From Thelonectria olida (Eukaryota > Ascomycota > Sordariomycetes > Hypocreales > Nectriaceae), in NCBI GenBank assembly GCA_020736575.1, contig JAGPYM010000022.1, positions 124,001-188,000 of the forward strand: a stretch of 64,000 nt of DNA, written 5' to 3'. Shown here one piece after another: positions 54,599 to 64,000 of this stretch (positions within the stretch are counted from its first letter, which is position 1; each line of letters opens with the position of its first letter). The position numbers and the translations under genes were made by a program. The notes beneath the pieces are model-generated. The model was given only the letters and a program-made list of their open reading frames with translations. It was not told the origin of the DNA and did no database searches.

Positions 54599-57094
54599 GA
54601 CCGCGGTAATGCCTGGGGAAGAGTTAGACAGAGAATATGCCGAATGCCGCGCGCACGTTTCGGAGGGTTCTGGAAAAATGCTTATTATATCTATGGATGA
54701 ATCTGATCTGATCGTCCAGTTATTGAAATGGAATCGTTTGACAAGAGACAAGAGAAAAACAGCAACTGATGCAGCGTAACACGTATGTATACACCGTTTT
54801 ACATGCTAACTTGAGATCTGGTACCTAGGGGTGGTGTAGGACCCAGTGAACGCAGGTGCGAGCTTCGGCGCATCACGAGGTTAAATTTAGTCACGTCATT
54901 GGAAAGCGTTACAGAGCCTGCGCACGTATTTAGAAGGCACTGACTGCTTGCTATTTTTATCAGAGAACCTAATCGAAAAGTATCGAAAGTACGGATACGT
55001 CTTACGAGTATATCATATTCCTACTAGATAATGTCATATCCTACACAGCCACACGAAATGGGACTTATTTTTAATTGAGGGCTTCGAAAACCCTGATTCC
55101 AGGTTTCATCGTGGTATCGCTCGTCAAGCTTCGGGGAAGCTCTAGAGAGCCTCCCTTCTGCCTCCCAAGAGGAGCCGGTACAGCGAGGCCAGTTCCGGTC
55201 CGTGCATATGGCGTGTACTAATCTTTGCACAGTGTGTGTAATCCCATCTCATGTCAAGCTCTGAAGGGACGGATAGATCCATCCATCCTGCGACCGGCGG
55301 CGCTTCGTTAGTTTGTTGCGACCGTGCTCCAAAGGCAAGATATGTATTGAGCAAGAAGCCATGTCAAGCGGGCGAGTGGCCTCATCTCAACATATATGAG
55401 TCCAATTCCCCCAACATTTAAACCTGTCAGAACCCGGAAACTGTTAATCTATCGTCGTGTCCTCCGCATTCGATGCAGGCATCGGTAGATGCATCGGAAG
55501 ATCAGTTTATTAACTTGTGGGGAGAACGTGATGTTGTGTCCAAGGGTTCCTTGCCCTGAACGTACAGGGCAATGAGGCAGTTCGTTACAGCTGTCCATAA
55601 GCCAAAGCGTCGGCTTGGGTTCTTCCCAACATGGCGTGCCGCTCTCTAAGCTAGCCCTCCTCTCATTCCCTCTCAATAACCGTCTTTCGGCTTCCAGCTA
55701 TGCCTCAGGTAAACGACAAGAGTGCAGGGATTTGCATCTGCACGTATCACATGCCCCAGCCTTTATGCATTCCATTTGATATCAGCTTGCAAGATCATGT
55801 TCCTACATACTCCTCTTGATGAGTTCCGGGCTGTTCGGGAGGGTTGCATCCAACATTTACCTTGCGCATCGGACGTTATGCCTCAATTAAGTAGGCAGAA
55901 CTCCAGGCGTATTAGTGGCCTCCCCATGGGTGTGATGCAGCCTTGAGCTTGCCCTCAGTTCCAAATTCCCGGGTCCAATCGGAATGGACCAAGTACAGGT
56001 TGTATGGACTGCAAGGTGCTCCCCTAGGCGTTTTCTCTCAAGAGTGCATTGCCTGCGGAAGTCGCAATCTCCCACATTGGACCGTTTTATATCTGGATTA
56101 ACTGCCCCAACTTTTCTGGCAAAATCGGTACTTACTCCAGGAGGGTCGGATCCATCGCGGAGGTTCCGGAACGCATGTGTGTGGTCTGTCTAGAGTCATC
56201 CAAGCCCCCCCCCCCTCCCCACAAACCAAGAGGACCTGGCTCCACAACACGTACCCCTGGATCTTGTCGGCGTTCGGACGAGACACTTGTTTGGTTCCAG
56301 TCCTTCCGGCGGCATCGTATGATTCTTCTAGGCCGGCCAAGGTACCGTTCTGGGAAAGTGACAGCACAATATGTGGGTTTCATGATCCAATAATACACGT
56401 ATAGGTCGGGATGCGCCTCCAAGCGCCCGTTCTTCACACCCACAGCCTTTTCCAGGGCTCATTGGGCGGAATATTGCCAACGTATTAGTCCTATATTATT
56501 TTATATTGAAGGGGCACCCCGAGGTGTCCTTGTTGGATAGGTTAATCCTATGTTCGAGCATATCTAAGCAAAATAATTCCACCTTTCATCCTCAATTAAT
56601 AGAACGATTTTCGTGCTAACTTATAGGAGTCGACTAGAAAAGATCGAACATCTAATCCCAATATATTTAGGATTTTTTGGTAACGCCATCAAGCTAAAGA
56701 GTGTGATAAATATAGCACTTGCTGCAATGCTACGCTCTGTTGGCCGTACCTTGTCGTGTTGTGGGGATGTGATTAACATGCAAACCCACCGATATCATAC
56801 TCTGGCTGAAGCTCTGCAATCGGTTTGTTGAGCGTGCATCAGTATTCATCCAGGGCCGAACGTGTTTGAAATGAAAATGTCACATACTCGATTGGTCCGG
56901 ACTATCCATCCCCATGGGTATTTCACTTCTAGCCGGATAAATAGGCTCTGCTAAGCTTCGCTATAAAATGTAGCCCTCCGAACGAAGTGAACCATTGAAA
57001 CATATTTAAGACACGTACGGAGCCGGTCCTACGACGCATACGGGCATGAGACTCACCTGAGGCGAATATTTGTTACGATTATCTATTTCCTTCA
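54599..57094. other. Long stretch without supported gene
   Basis: 2.5 kb. It includes a repeat core at 56326-56375 shared with 58974-59020, and a run of C at about 56206. No protein-like frame is convincing. Confidence 0.5.
56326..56375 (+). repeat. Dispersed repeat fragment, copy 1
   Basis: Contains CTAGGCCGGCCAAGGTACCG then TTCTGGGAAAGTGACAGCAC, matching 58974-59020 with a few substitutions, mostly transitions. Confidence 0.6.
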
Positions 57095-57882
57095 ATGACC
57101 TCCTATTTCGCTCCTGACGGGGATCTGTCATCGCCCATCAGCACCGGGAGTGTTCCATCGTTCGGCGACATCACTACCCAGCAATCGCAAGTTACAAAGC
57201 CCATCAAACGCAAGAACCGATCCCGCCCATACCAGGCTTGCGAGCGATGTCGCCTCAAGAAGATTAGATGCGATCCCTATCGTCCTTGTTCAGCCTGCTG
57301 CTCAGTCGGCTTCCGGTGTATTCTCGGAAGCAGCCAGCGTGTTCAGACCTATGTGCCTTACCTCGAAGATAAAGTCAAGGTTCTCGAGGATAAAGTGCAA
57401 CTGCTCGAGGGTCAAGTGCAACAACTTGAAGCTCAAGTAGCCGGCTCGGAAGAACAGCAGATGCTTGTGTCCATCCAAGCAGGCGGCAAAGCCGGGGCCA
57501 CCTCCACAACGAATTGTACCACTGATCTCAACGATGACTCTATCAACCTAGATGCAGAGGGCTGTGAGATATCTGTATGTATAACTGCAGCTTTCCAAGG
57601 GCGGAAGGCCTATACTGAGTTTATTAGGACATGGCGAATAGTCCGAAATTCGATCCTTTCCAATTTCTGCCAGGAAATGGCCGGCTTGTATCCCAGACAA
57701 CAGACTTCGATTTGTATCCAGATCTCTCTCAAGAAGTCAACAATACCTCAATAGCCAGAACAGCAAGTTGGCATAGTGGTCAGCCTGATCAGCGATCTAT
57801 GCTGCCATCCATATCGCAATCCACCCCGCTCGGCTGGTGGGAAGCTCATAATAGTTCATGGATGGATTATTTTGAGAATTGA
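57095..57882 (+). CDS. Zn2Cys6 transcription factor with zipper-like coil, 244 aa
   Basis: Exons 57095-57574 and 57628-57882 join in phase 0 over a 53-nt intron (acceptor TTATTAG). Residues 49-75 form the fungal binuclear zinc cluster CERCRLKKIRC / DPYRPCSACCSVGFRC: six cysteines spaced 2-6-5-2-6. The preceding basic run is PIKRKNRSRPYQA. Next comes a coiled coil with repeated LEDKVKVLEDKVQLLEGQVQ, typical of the dimerisation element after the cluster. The C-terminus is Ser/Trp-rich and short. It lacks the large fungal_trans domain, as do many secondary-metabolite-cluster regulators. Target genes are not evident; the nearest neighbours are repeats and an Hsp70-like gene. Confidence 0.85.
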
Positions 57883-59548
57883 GGATTAGATTGGGGCCTA
57901 GAAGAAGCAGCAACCCTCCAAGGGGTAGTTATAAACTCATTCGTATTTGCAGAGCTGACTGGCCGTCAGCATTCGGGGCCAGGTATTTCTAATCACAAGT
58001 GAACCACAGCTATGGCCATTATTCTCGAGCTAACCTCGTCCATGACCCCTTCAAGTCGTACGGAATCTTGTTATTAAATTGCTGTATAAAGATTGGTCGT
58101 ACGCATTTTTAACTCCATTCGTCTTCACACCATGTAGAGGATTGACCTTGGAAGAGGTCTAGGTATTTTGCGAACTGACTAGTTAGAGAGTGGTCCGCAG
58201 AAATCTCTCTGAGCCTTGAACCGATGCTGGGCCTCCTGTCATGCTGCAGGCCTCCGAAGTCTCCACGCTTGAAGCGCCCCGATGGCGTCATTCCATCTCC
58301 TAGTTATCGATCCCTTTTCCGCTGCTACTGTTTCTGACATTCCGGATTCCCCTTGCTTCTTATTATCTATTCCCTGCAGAGTGGGTCATTCTCCTGATCT
58401 TGACGTGAATCTCGGGGGACCTCGCCTCGTATTCCTTGTTTCTGTCCAAATCAGCCCCGGAACAGAAATCAACAGACAGCCCGCATGCTCAACTTGACAA
58501 ACGGGGGCTATGATTTCGAACCTGTCGCATGTGGCATGTCATGTCGTGTCCAGGGGATTCCTGTTGTTAATAACTTGCGCGAAGGCAGATCGGACGGTTT
58601 TCCTTGAGCTCTAATCGGACGTAGTCCCAAATGTCATGTTGGCTTCCGCCGTTGCGTGTGAGGTGGCAACAAGGAGTGCAGGGACCCACCGGCATAGTCT
58701 ACGTCACATTCTCCAGCGGTCATGCATCCTATTTAACATCGGCGCGTGGGGTCATTGCGCTCTGTCATTCTTGATGAGGCGGGCCGATTCTGTTGCGGGG
58801 AGGGTAGCATTGGGATGTACCTTCGCGCTTCGGACAATGTGCCTGGCAAGGCAGAAATCGACAGCATCGCCACACTCGAAGGTGCAGAGCTGCCCACTCT
58901 GGCGGCCCAAATTCCGCAGGCTTCGTAAGCCACGTAAGGTGATGTGATTCCAGCCTTACCGGTACTAGTATGGCTAGGGCCGGCCAAAGTATCGTTCTAG
59001 GAAAGTGACAGTACAGCGATGCATCTAACGTATGTACTGTGGTACATACTGTTGTGATCTGATCATCCCGACTTTGCCCACACCGCGGCACTGACTGCTG
59101 TCTTCTGCCCGTACGGCCCAAAGGTTCAAAGGCCCTCGAAGGTCAAGGGCCCCGAATGCCTTCCTGCTGACCCCTTCTAACAGAGGCAGCAGGAGGCTGA
59201 TACGGAGGGCAATAGTATGGACAGTAATAGGGGTAGCCTATTTAATGAGTTAGGTCATTAGTTCCCTCAGATCGATCGGACGCTCTTCGCCAATAGACAA
59301 GTGAACCCCATAATCCGACTGTAATTAGTACATGTAGAGATTAGCGCCTTCAAGTTTCTATTGATGCTGTCCTTGACGGTAGTAAGGGCAGAACATGTGG
59401 CCCTGTCACTCGCAACTCGCGTATGATGCGAGGGCAGCTAGCTCCCGGGCTCCGTCTCAACGTTGACGAATGTTAAAGTCAACGAGCTCTTGATGGAAGT
59501 GGAGGTATACTCCTGAACGAGGCGACCTTGTTATCAGTGAACGCCAAG
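57883..59548. other. Intergenic, no gene recognised
   Basis: 1.7 kb with short frames. It holds the second copy of the fragment shared with 56.3 kb and ends at the 17-bp tandem array. Confidence 0.5.
58974..59020 (+). repeat. Dispersed repeat fragment, copy 2
   Basis: CTAGGGCCGGCCAAAGTATC then TTCTAGGAAAGTGACAGTAC, the same order as at 56326-56375. Confidence 0.6.
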
Positions 59549-59888
59549 ATTCTCCCACTCACAACATTCTCCCACTCACAACATTCTCCCACTCACAACA
59601 TTCTCCCACTCACAACATTCTCCCACTCACAACATTCTCCCACTCACAACATTCTCCCACTCACAACATTCTCCCACTCACAACATTCTCCCACTCACAA
59701 CATTCTCCCACTCACAACATTCTCCCACTCACAACATTCTCCCACTCACAACATTCTCCCACTCACAACATTCTCCCACTCACAACATTCTCCCACTCAC
59801 AACATTCTCCCACTCACAACATTCTCCCACTCACAACATTCTCCCACTCACAACATTCTCCCACTCACAACATTCTCCCACTCACAAC
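59549..59888 (+). repeat. 17-bp tandem array, 20 copies
   Basis: Unit ATTCTCCCACTCACAAC repeated without visible variation over 340 bases. Because 17 is not a multiple of three, all three frames stay open on the plus strand and give an artificial 17-residue protein repeat. The homogeneity points to recent expansion. Confidence 0.97.
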
Positions 59889-60281
59889 AGAGACATAGCG
59901 CACGATAGCAACGGTGATATTGTGGCAGTAGCTGCACTATTGGCCGGGATAAGCAAACCAAATGACATCGAGAGACCACTTATGGTGGAACTACTATCAA
60001 CCCACCTTTAATGCTAATATGAGACTAAATAAGTTATTAAATAGAAGGAGTGAAAGGCGGTACATATTCCTTGGACCACAAAGAGGTATTTTTGACAAAC
60101 AACCTTCGGCAAACAACCTTCGGCAAACAACCTTCGGCAAACAACCTCCGGAAATCAACCTTCGACAACCAACCTTCGACAACCAGCCTTCGACAACCAA
60201 AACTAACATTAAAATGAGATGATTCCAGCAGAGAAGAGTCAGCACAACGTACCCAAAGAGAGAGAGAAGAGAAGGAAGAAA
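59889..60281. other. 3' region of Hsp70-like gene with short tandem repeat
   Basis: Holds the imperfect 14-bp array at 60096-60200. No gene was recognised. Confidence 0.5.
60096..60200 (+). repeat. Imperfect 14-bp tandem array, about 7 copies
   Basis: Unit AAACAACCTTCGGC, identical in the first copies and drifting to AACCAACCTTCGAC in the last ones. It lies just downstream of the Hsp70-like stop codon. Confidence 0.9.
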
Positions 60282-62172
60282 TCAAGCTTTTTGCAGTTTG
60301 CTGCTCTTTCCGGCTTGTGTCCTCTGTCGCTTTGCAGTTGGCGCAAGAGTGTCTGCGTCGGATGGGTCCTCACTGACCTGCACATCTAGCGGCATTTGAT
60401 CGGTTGTTGGGGTGGCGGCTTCATTATGCACCTGATCTCCAGCTCCTTCAACCTGAGACGTCCCATCTTCCGTCTCGTTAGATGCTACTCCAGCTTTGCT
60501 ATTTCCAGCATGCGATATAGGGCGACTCCGACGGGATGTTTGATTCGTCAAGTCCGATAGCTCTTCCTCACTGAATCGATTCCCATATGTAATTGTCAAA
60601 TTCGATTGCTTCGAACCAATTTTAGCTGTTGCTTCAACTAGCCCAGGCTCGCTAATGTTCAGTGTCACTTTCACTTCAGTACCCTTCTTGCAATCTGGAA
60701 TATTAGAGATGGTAATCGATCTGAGGAGAATATTCCGGTTAATATCCTCATCTTCCCCTTCGGCAATGGCGATTTCAACTTCATGCTGGTTATCTTCAGT
60801 TGTATAAAAGATGTGAGACACAGTATTGGGCAAAGGCATATTGCGTTTCGCAATATGTTGCATAAAAAGGTCGTCGTCCTTGGTCTGCTTATGGGCCTCG
60901 ACTCCAAGAGACCGTGGTAAGACGGTAACAATATCAATCGAGTGAGACGCAATAAACGAGGCTCCACGAGCAACGCTCTCCGCCGGGTCCAAAAGGGAAA
61001 TAGCCACGCCCGGTAACTTCTCGGTGCACAGGTCCCGGATAAAGGGTAAATAGCAAGTGCCCCCAGTTAGAATGATATAGTTGACCTTTTGTTTGAGCAT
61101 CTCAAAGTCCAGGAAAGTTTCATCAATAACGCTCGCGACTCGATCGCTAATCGGCTTGCACACGTTATTAAACTCGTCACGGCTGATCATCGCGTCGGTA
61201 GGTTCGTTGTCTGGACTTCCTCCATGAAGTGTAATACAAACTTCTTGCTGGTGAAGTTGTGAAAATTTGGCCTTCTTAACTTCGCATTCTTGGCGTAGTC
61301 TCTCCTCATCAACAAGATAGCCAACATCGCCAGCCTTGTCCTTGACAAATTCTATAAGTGCCTCGTCAATGTCAACTCCACCGAGGAAATTATCGCCGGC
61401 GGTAGCTTTAACAACAAATGATGGCATTTCACCCCTTCGATCAGAATAAATCAAGGTGACATCTGTGGTACCGCCACCGATATCAATCACCAACAGAAAG
61501 GATCCATTAAGGAGCTCTTCGTGTCGGTTCATGACGAAATCCACAGCGGCAGCTACCGGTTCATCAACTAGTTGAACATGGCCCGTAAAACCCGCCATTC
61601 TTGCTGCATCGATGGATGATTTCCTTTGTTCACAGTGAAAGTAGGCGGGAACGGCCAAGACACAGCTGAGAATGCTCCGATTTTTTTCCAATTCGATCTG
61701 GGTTCGTACTTGATGCAGGATGAAGGCGGAAATTTCCTCGGGGTGGTAAACCTTTCCACCAACCAGGAAAACGGCACCACGATCACCGAGCTCTGCATGG
61801 GGAACGCGAAGGACGTCCTGTTTCAGGCGGCCATCCGTTAGGGACCGCCCGATAAGCCGCTTAGCCAACTTTACGTGCGGTGCCCATTTCGTCGGAGGCG
61901 GAGTGCCTGTAGTAAGCGACCAGCCCCGTTTGTTATCAATCTGGAGCATGGTCGGATAGACAGAGCATCCGTGTGTAAGCATGACCGGGCTTTTGTCAAC
62001 ATAGGCGCAAATTGTTGTGGTGCCCAAATCAATGCCGGGGATGAGGGGGGTCGTCTTAGACTGGTTTGGAGAGGACTGTGCGATATTAGGACAACTTTCT
62101 CTACTAAAAAATAAAATAAACAAAAAGGAAAAAGGGAAAAAGAAAGGAAAAGGTCTGAAATATACTTACCAT
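60282..62172 (-). CDS. Hsp70-family chaperone-like protein, 598 aa
   Basis: ATP-dependent chaperone of the Hsp70 fold. The long exon 62075-60282 carries phosphate-1 PGIDLGTTTIC, AVPAYFHCEQRKSSIDAARMAG, LVDEPVAAAVDF, phosphate-2 VIDIGGGTTDVTLI, GGVDIDEALIEF, the adenosine motif YIILTGGTCYLPFIRDL and ESVARGASFIA, then a substrate-domain-like region (LPRSLGVEAH...MPLPNTVSHIFYT...NISEPGLVEATAKI). There is no helical lid; instead a Ser/Thr/acidic tail ends with a basic KRQRTQAGKSSKLQK. The start is best explained by an ATG at 62172-62170 immediately followed by a GTAAGT intron (62169-62076) ending ATCGCACAG, giving M-SSPNQSKTTP. Other starts have no in-frame ATG before the ATPase motif. Divergent from the 502-aa gene, 266 bases between start codons. 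Confidence 0.82.
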
Positions 62173-62438
62173 AATGAGGGCGTTTGCGATATTCAACACT
62201 CAAAGGGGTCTATGCACCAAGTAGGAAGGAGAGCAATGAAAAATTGAGCCATGGGGTTCTTGATGTACACTGGTCTGGTCGTCGGGGGGAGAGCCGCCGA
62301 TTTAAGTGCTTGTCTGGTGGCCCCCCGGTGCCCCTAGCTCCTGGCAGGGCCGCACCAGCAAGGGGTAACGTGTGCAGGTCCATAAAGATCGTTATCTCCC
62401 CCTGCCGAGGCCACTGAAAATGCGCACCATGCATCAAC
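62173..62438. promoter_or_regulatory. Compact bidirectional promoter
   Basis: Only 266 bases separate the Hsp70-like start codon (minus) from the start of the 502-aa gene (plus), so the two genes probably share control. No heat-shock element (nGAAn repeats) was clearly identified. Confidence 0.5.
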
Positions 62439-63999
62439 ATGTCCAATAACCCCCCTAACTACGATATCTATTCCCTTCTCCAGCTGAACGAGGATGGCAA
62501 GCCTTCCCAGAACCCCGAAGAGTCGCGGCCACCACATCAATGGATCGACCACCAAATTACAATTGCCCAATCACACGACCCCGGCCGCCGACCGCAGATT
62601 CACGAACTCAACACATATTTGAAGGATGTCCCCGATGGAGAGCGAGATGACCGGTTTTACAAATTACTAAGCAACAGTCGCGACGAACTGCAACAACCAA
62701 ACCAGCGGAAGCAACTACTCTTTCAAGCCTTGACTTGCAATTGGGATGTCACAGTTGACACTCTGTATGGTTTTTTCGAAGAAGACCCACCCCGAGAGGT
62801 ACTCGAGCAAGCGAAAGCACTATCATCAGATTGGACTTGGAATGATTGTCAGGAGGCGTTGGGAAGAGCCCGGGAAGAACGCAAGACCAACGCGGGGCGA
62901 GGCATACGCAAGAAAGGGGGCTGGTTAGCCAGAGATATTAAGCGAGCTAAAGAATTATTAGAGGTGGGAGCACATAATACTTCAAATTGTTTTCTAATGC
63001 TCACGCTGCAGACAGGAAGAGAACAAGCGTCAAAACAGGCCCGCATCCCTAATAGAAATCGACAGCTCTCCTGACAGCGATCAGATGTCTGCCACGGGAA
63101 ATGATACCTCCAGTGTTAATAGCCCGGTTGGCCGAGCCGAGTTTGTTCCGAGGCCCACTAGAGGCAAAAAGCGCAAAACACCAGCCCATCTCGTGCAAAG
63201 CCCCCGGCCTCCTGCGTACCAGCTCGATCTTCCTGCCTTGCTGTCCACATCTCCATTACCGGAGAACATCATCCAGCAGGCGTTAGAGGACCTGGATCAA
63301 GTTACACCGGCCGCGTTTCAGGTAGTCTATGCAACAAACGCAGGCTTGCCACAGTCTGAACGGCTCCTGTTTCCTATTGCTGACGCGGATGGTTTGTGGA
63401 CTCTCGGTTTCATGGACAAACGACTCCAAACTATCTTTATTTACAACCCCCGGCTTATTAGCAAACCAGAGGCTGGCATCGCCAAGGTCAACACCATGCT
63501 GAATACTACCTCGTATTCGATTGTGCGCACGGCGCCAGTATTGTGTGAAGAGGACAATGACTCTGGAGTCATTCTTTTAGCGTCGGCCTTCTATATTGCT
63601 GTTGGCCACCGTATTCCACCGTGTCTCAACTTGGATTACTGGCGCTGCTTTCTCTACTCCTTCCTGAAAACCCTGCACGACAAGAACGTGGATACGGCCA
63701 CTCAGTTGAGCAACGGCCACCTGGGCTATAGGGGAGACGCATCTTCCTCTATACTGGAGCTTTGCAGAGCCTGGCTTCGAAGGGAGACATGTCTATCAGA
63801 ATCGGCGCTCGACGTCTCAAAGATCATCGCTTCGATTGAAACAAACAAGAATCAATATCCCGAGAAATACGTTACTAGCTTGAAGAAGGCCAAGACGTGC
63901 TGCGAGAAAGAAATGGAAAGCTTGCGAAGGCAGATTCAGAAAACCTGTGAGCTGTTCGACGAAGCACGGAGCAGCTGGACAAGGAGCCACACGACATGA
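62439..63999 (+). CDS. Ulp1/C48-like protein with substituted catalytic residues, 502 aa
   Basis: Exons 62439-62963 and 63016-63999 join in phase 0 over a 52-nt intron; the stop lies one base from the window end. The N-terminal 175 residues are charged and helical and match nothing recognised. Just after the junction, SLIEIDSSPDSD is a textbook-like SUMO-interacting motif (hydrophobic core plus acidic/Ser tail), followed by a basic patch (RGKKRKTP). Residues about 295-400 follow the Ulp1/SENP layout: LWTLGF (HW in enzymes), IFIYNPR (YDS), then PVLCEEDNDSGVILLASAFY (Q-x5-DCG) and IPPCLNLDYWRCFLYSFL. At the positions of His, Asp, Gln and Cys there are Leu302, Asn319, Cys352 and Ser358. The fold assignment is from pattern only, so this is either a pseudo-protease or a different family with chance likeness. 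The C-terminal 90 residues form a coil. Confidence 0.6.
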
Positions 64000-64000
64000 G

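Noticed and set aside
54258..54779. 173-aa plus-strand open frame
   Set aside because: It overlaps a minus-strand model with a good splice pair, and its composition is less protein-like; both remain doubtful.
56132..56443. Open frames around the 56.3-kb repeat
   Set aside because: Low complexity with a glycine run from a poly-C tract; related frames at 58.8 kb are not in a conserved phase.
59549..59888. CRISPR-like array appearance
   Set aside because: Units are directly adjacent without spacers and the DNA is eukaryotic.
59528..59908. 126-aa open frame made of repeated residues
   Set aside because: It exists only because the 17-bp tandem array has no stops in any plus-strand frame; there is no non-repetitive protein sequence.

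Overview
The window looks like nuclear DNA of a filamentous ascomycete (Pezizomycotina, perhaps an Aspergillus/Penicillium-type mould). Genes are split by short GT-AG introns (about 41-94 nt), several with a visible CTAAC/CTGAC-type branch site. The recognisable families are typically fungal: a Zn2Cys6 regulator, a fungal rhodopsin-like membrane protein, an APC permease, an MFS drug transporter, a ferric reductase, a spherulin-like cupin and a secreted asparaginase. No rRNA, credible tRNA or CRISPR array was seen. All gene models were spliced by eye from conserved frame and splice sites; exon coordinates are in each entry.

Layout. 1-8 kb: an amino-acid/choline-type permease carrying an apparent 2-nt frameshift, divergent from a rhodopsin-like membrane protein. 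8-14 kb: a proline-rich orphan whose frame runs on past its stop, a truncated hAT transposon with its 5' terminus, a small orphan and a 24-bp tandem repeat. 14-24 kb: a protein-kinase-like protein, an orphan with a C-terminal helix-turn-helix, a 596-aa orphan divergent from a 526-aa coiled-coil orphan with a near-perfect palindrome between them, and a small acidic-repeat protein. 25-32 kb: asparaginase (frameshifted near its C-terminus), cupin, two 127-aa proteins, and a complete five-exon ferric reductase. 32-40 kb: a mini MADS-like protein, a 402-aa coiled-coil protein, an F-box plus nucleotidyltransferase-fold protein, a 165-aa coiled-coil protein and a basic orphan.

40-53 kb is repeat-rich and gene-poor: a CA microsatellite, GC-rich foldback repeats, a second coiled-coil paralogue, an MFS transporter, an hAT terminal fragment beside a decayed third coiled-coil paralogue, a small Cdc25-like phosphatase and a poly-alanine nuclear-type orphan. 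54-64 kb: a Zn2Cys6 regulator with a leucine-zipper-like coil, a perfect 20-copy 17-bp array, and a compact divergent pair made of an Hsp70 and a protein that looks like a Ulp1/C48 (SUMO-protease) fold in which the expected catalytic residues are replaced.

The genes do not form one obvious pathway. The mix of orphan regulators (kinase-like, HTH, MADS-like, F-box/NTase, Cdc25-like, coiled-coil paralogues), transport and iron genes, and transposon debris is what one expects of a lineage-specific accessory or subtelomere-like region. The most system-like unit is the Hsp70/pseudo-Ulp1 divergent pair. Two conserved enzymes carry frame breaks at low-complexity bases, so either assembly error or ongoing decay must be considered when reading this sequence.
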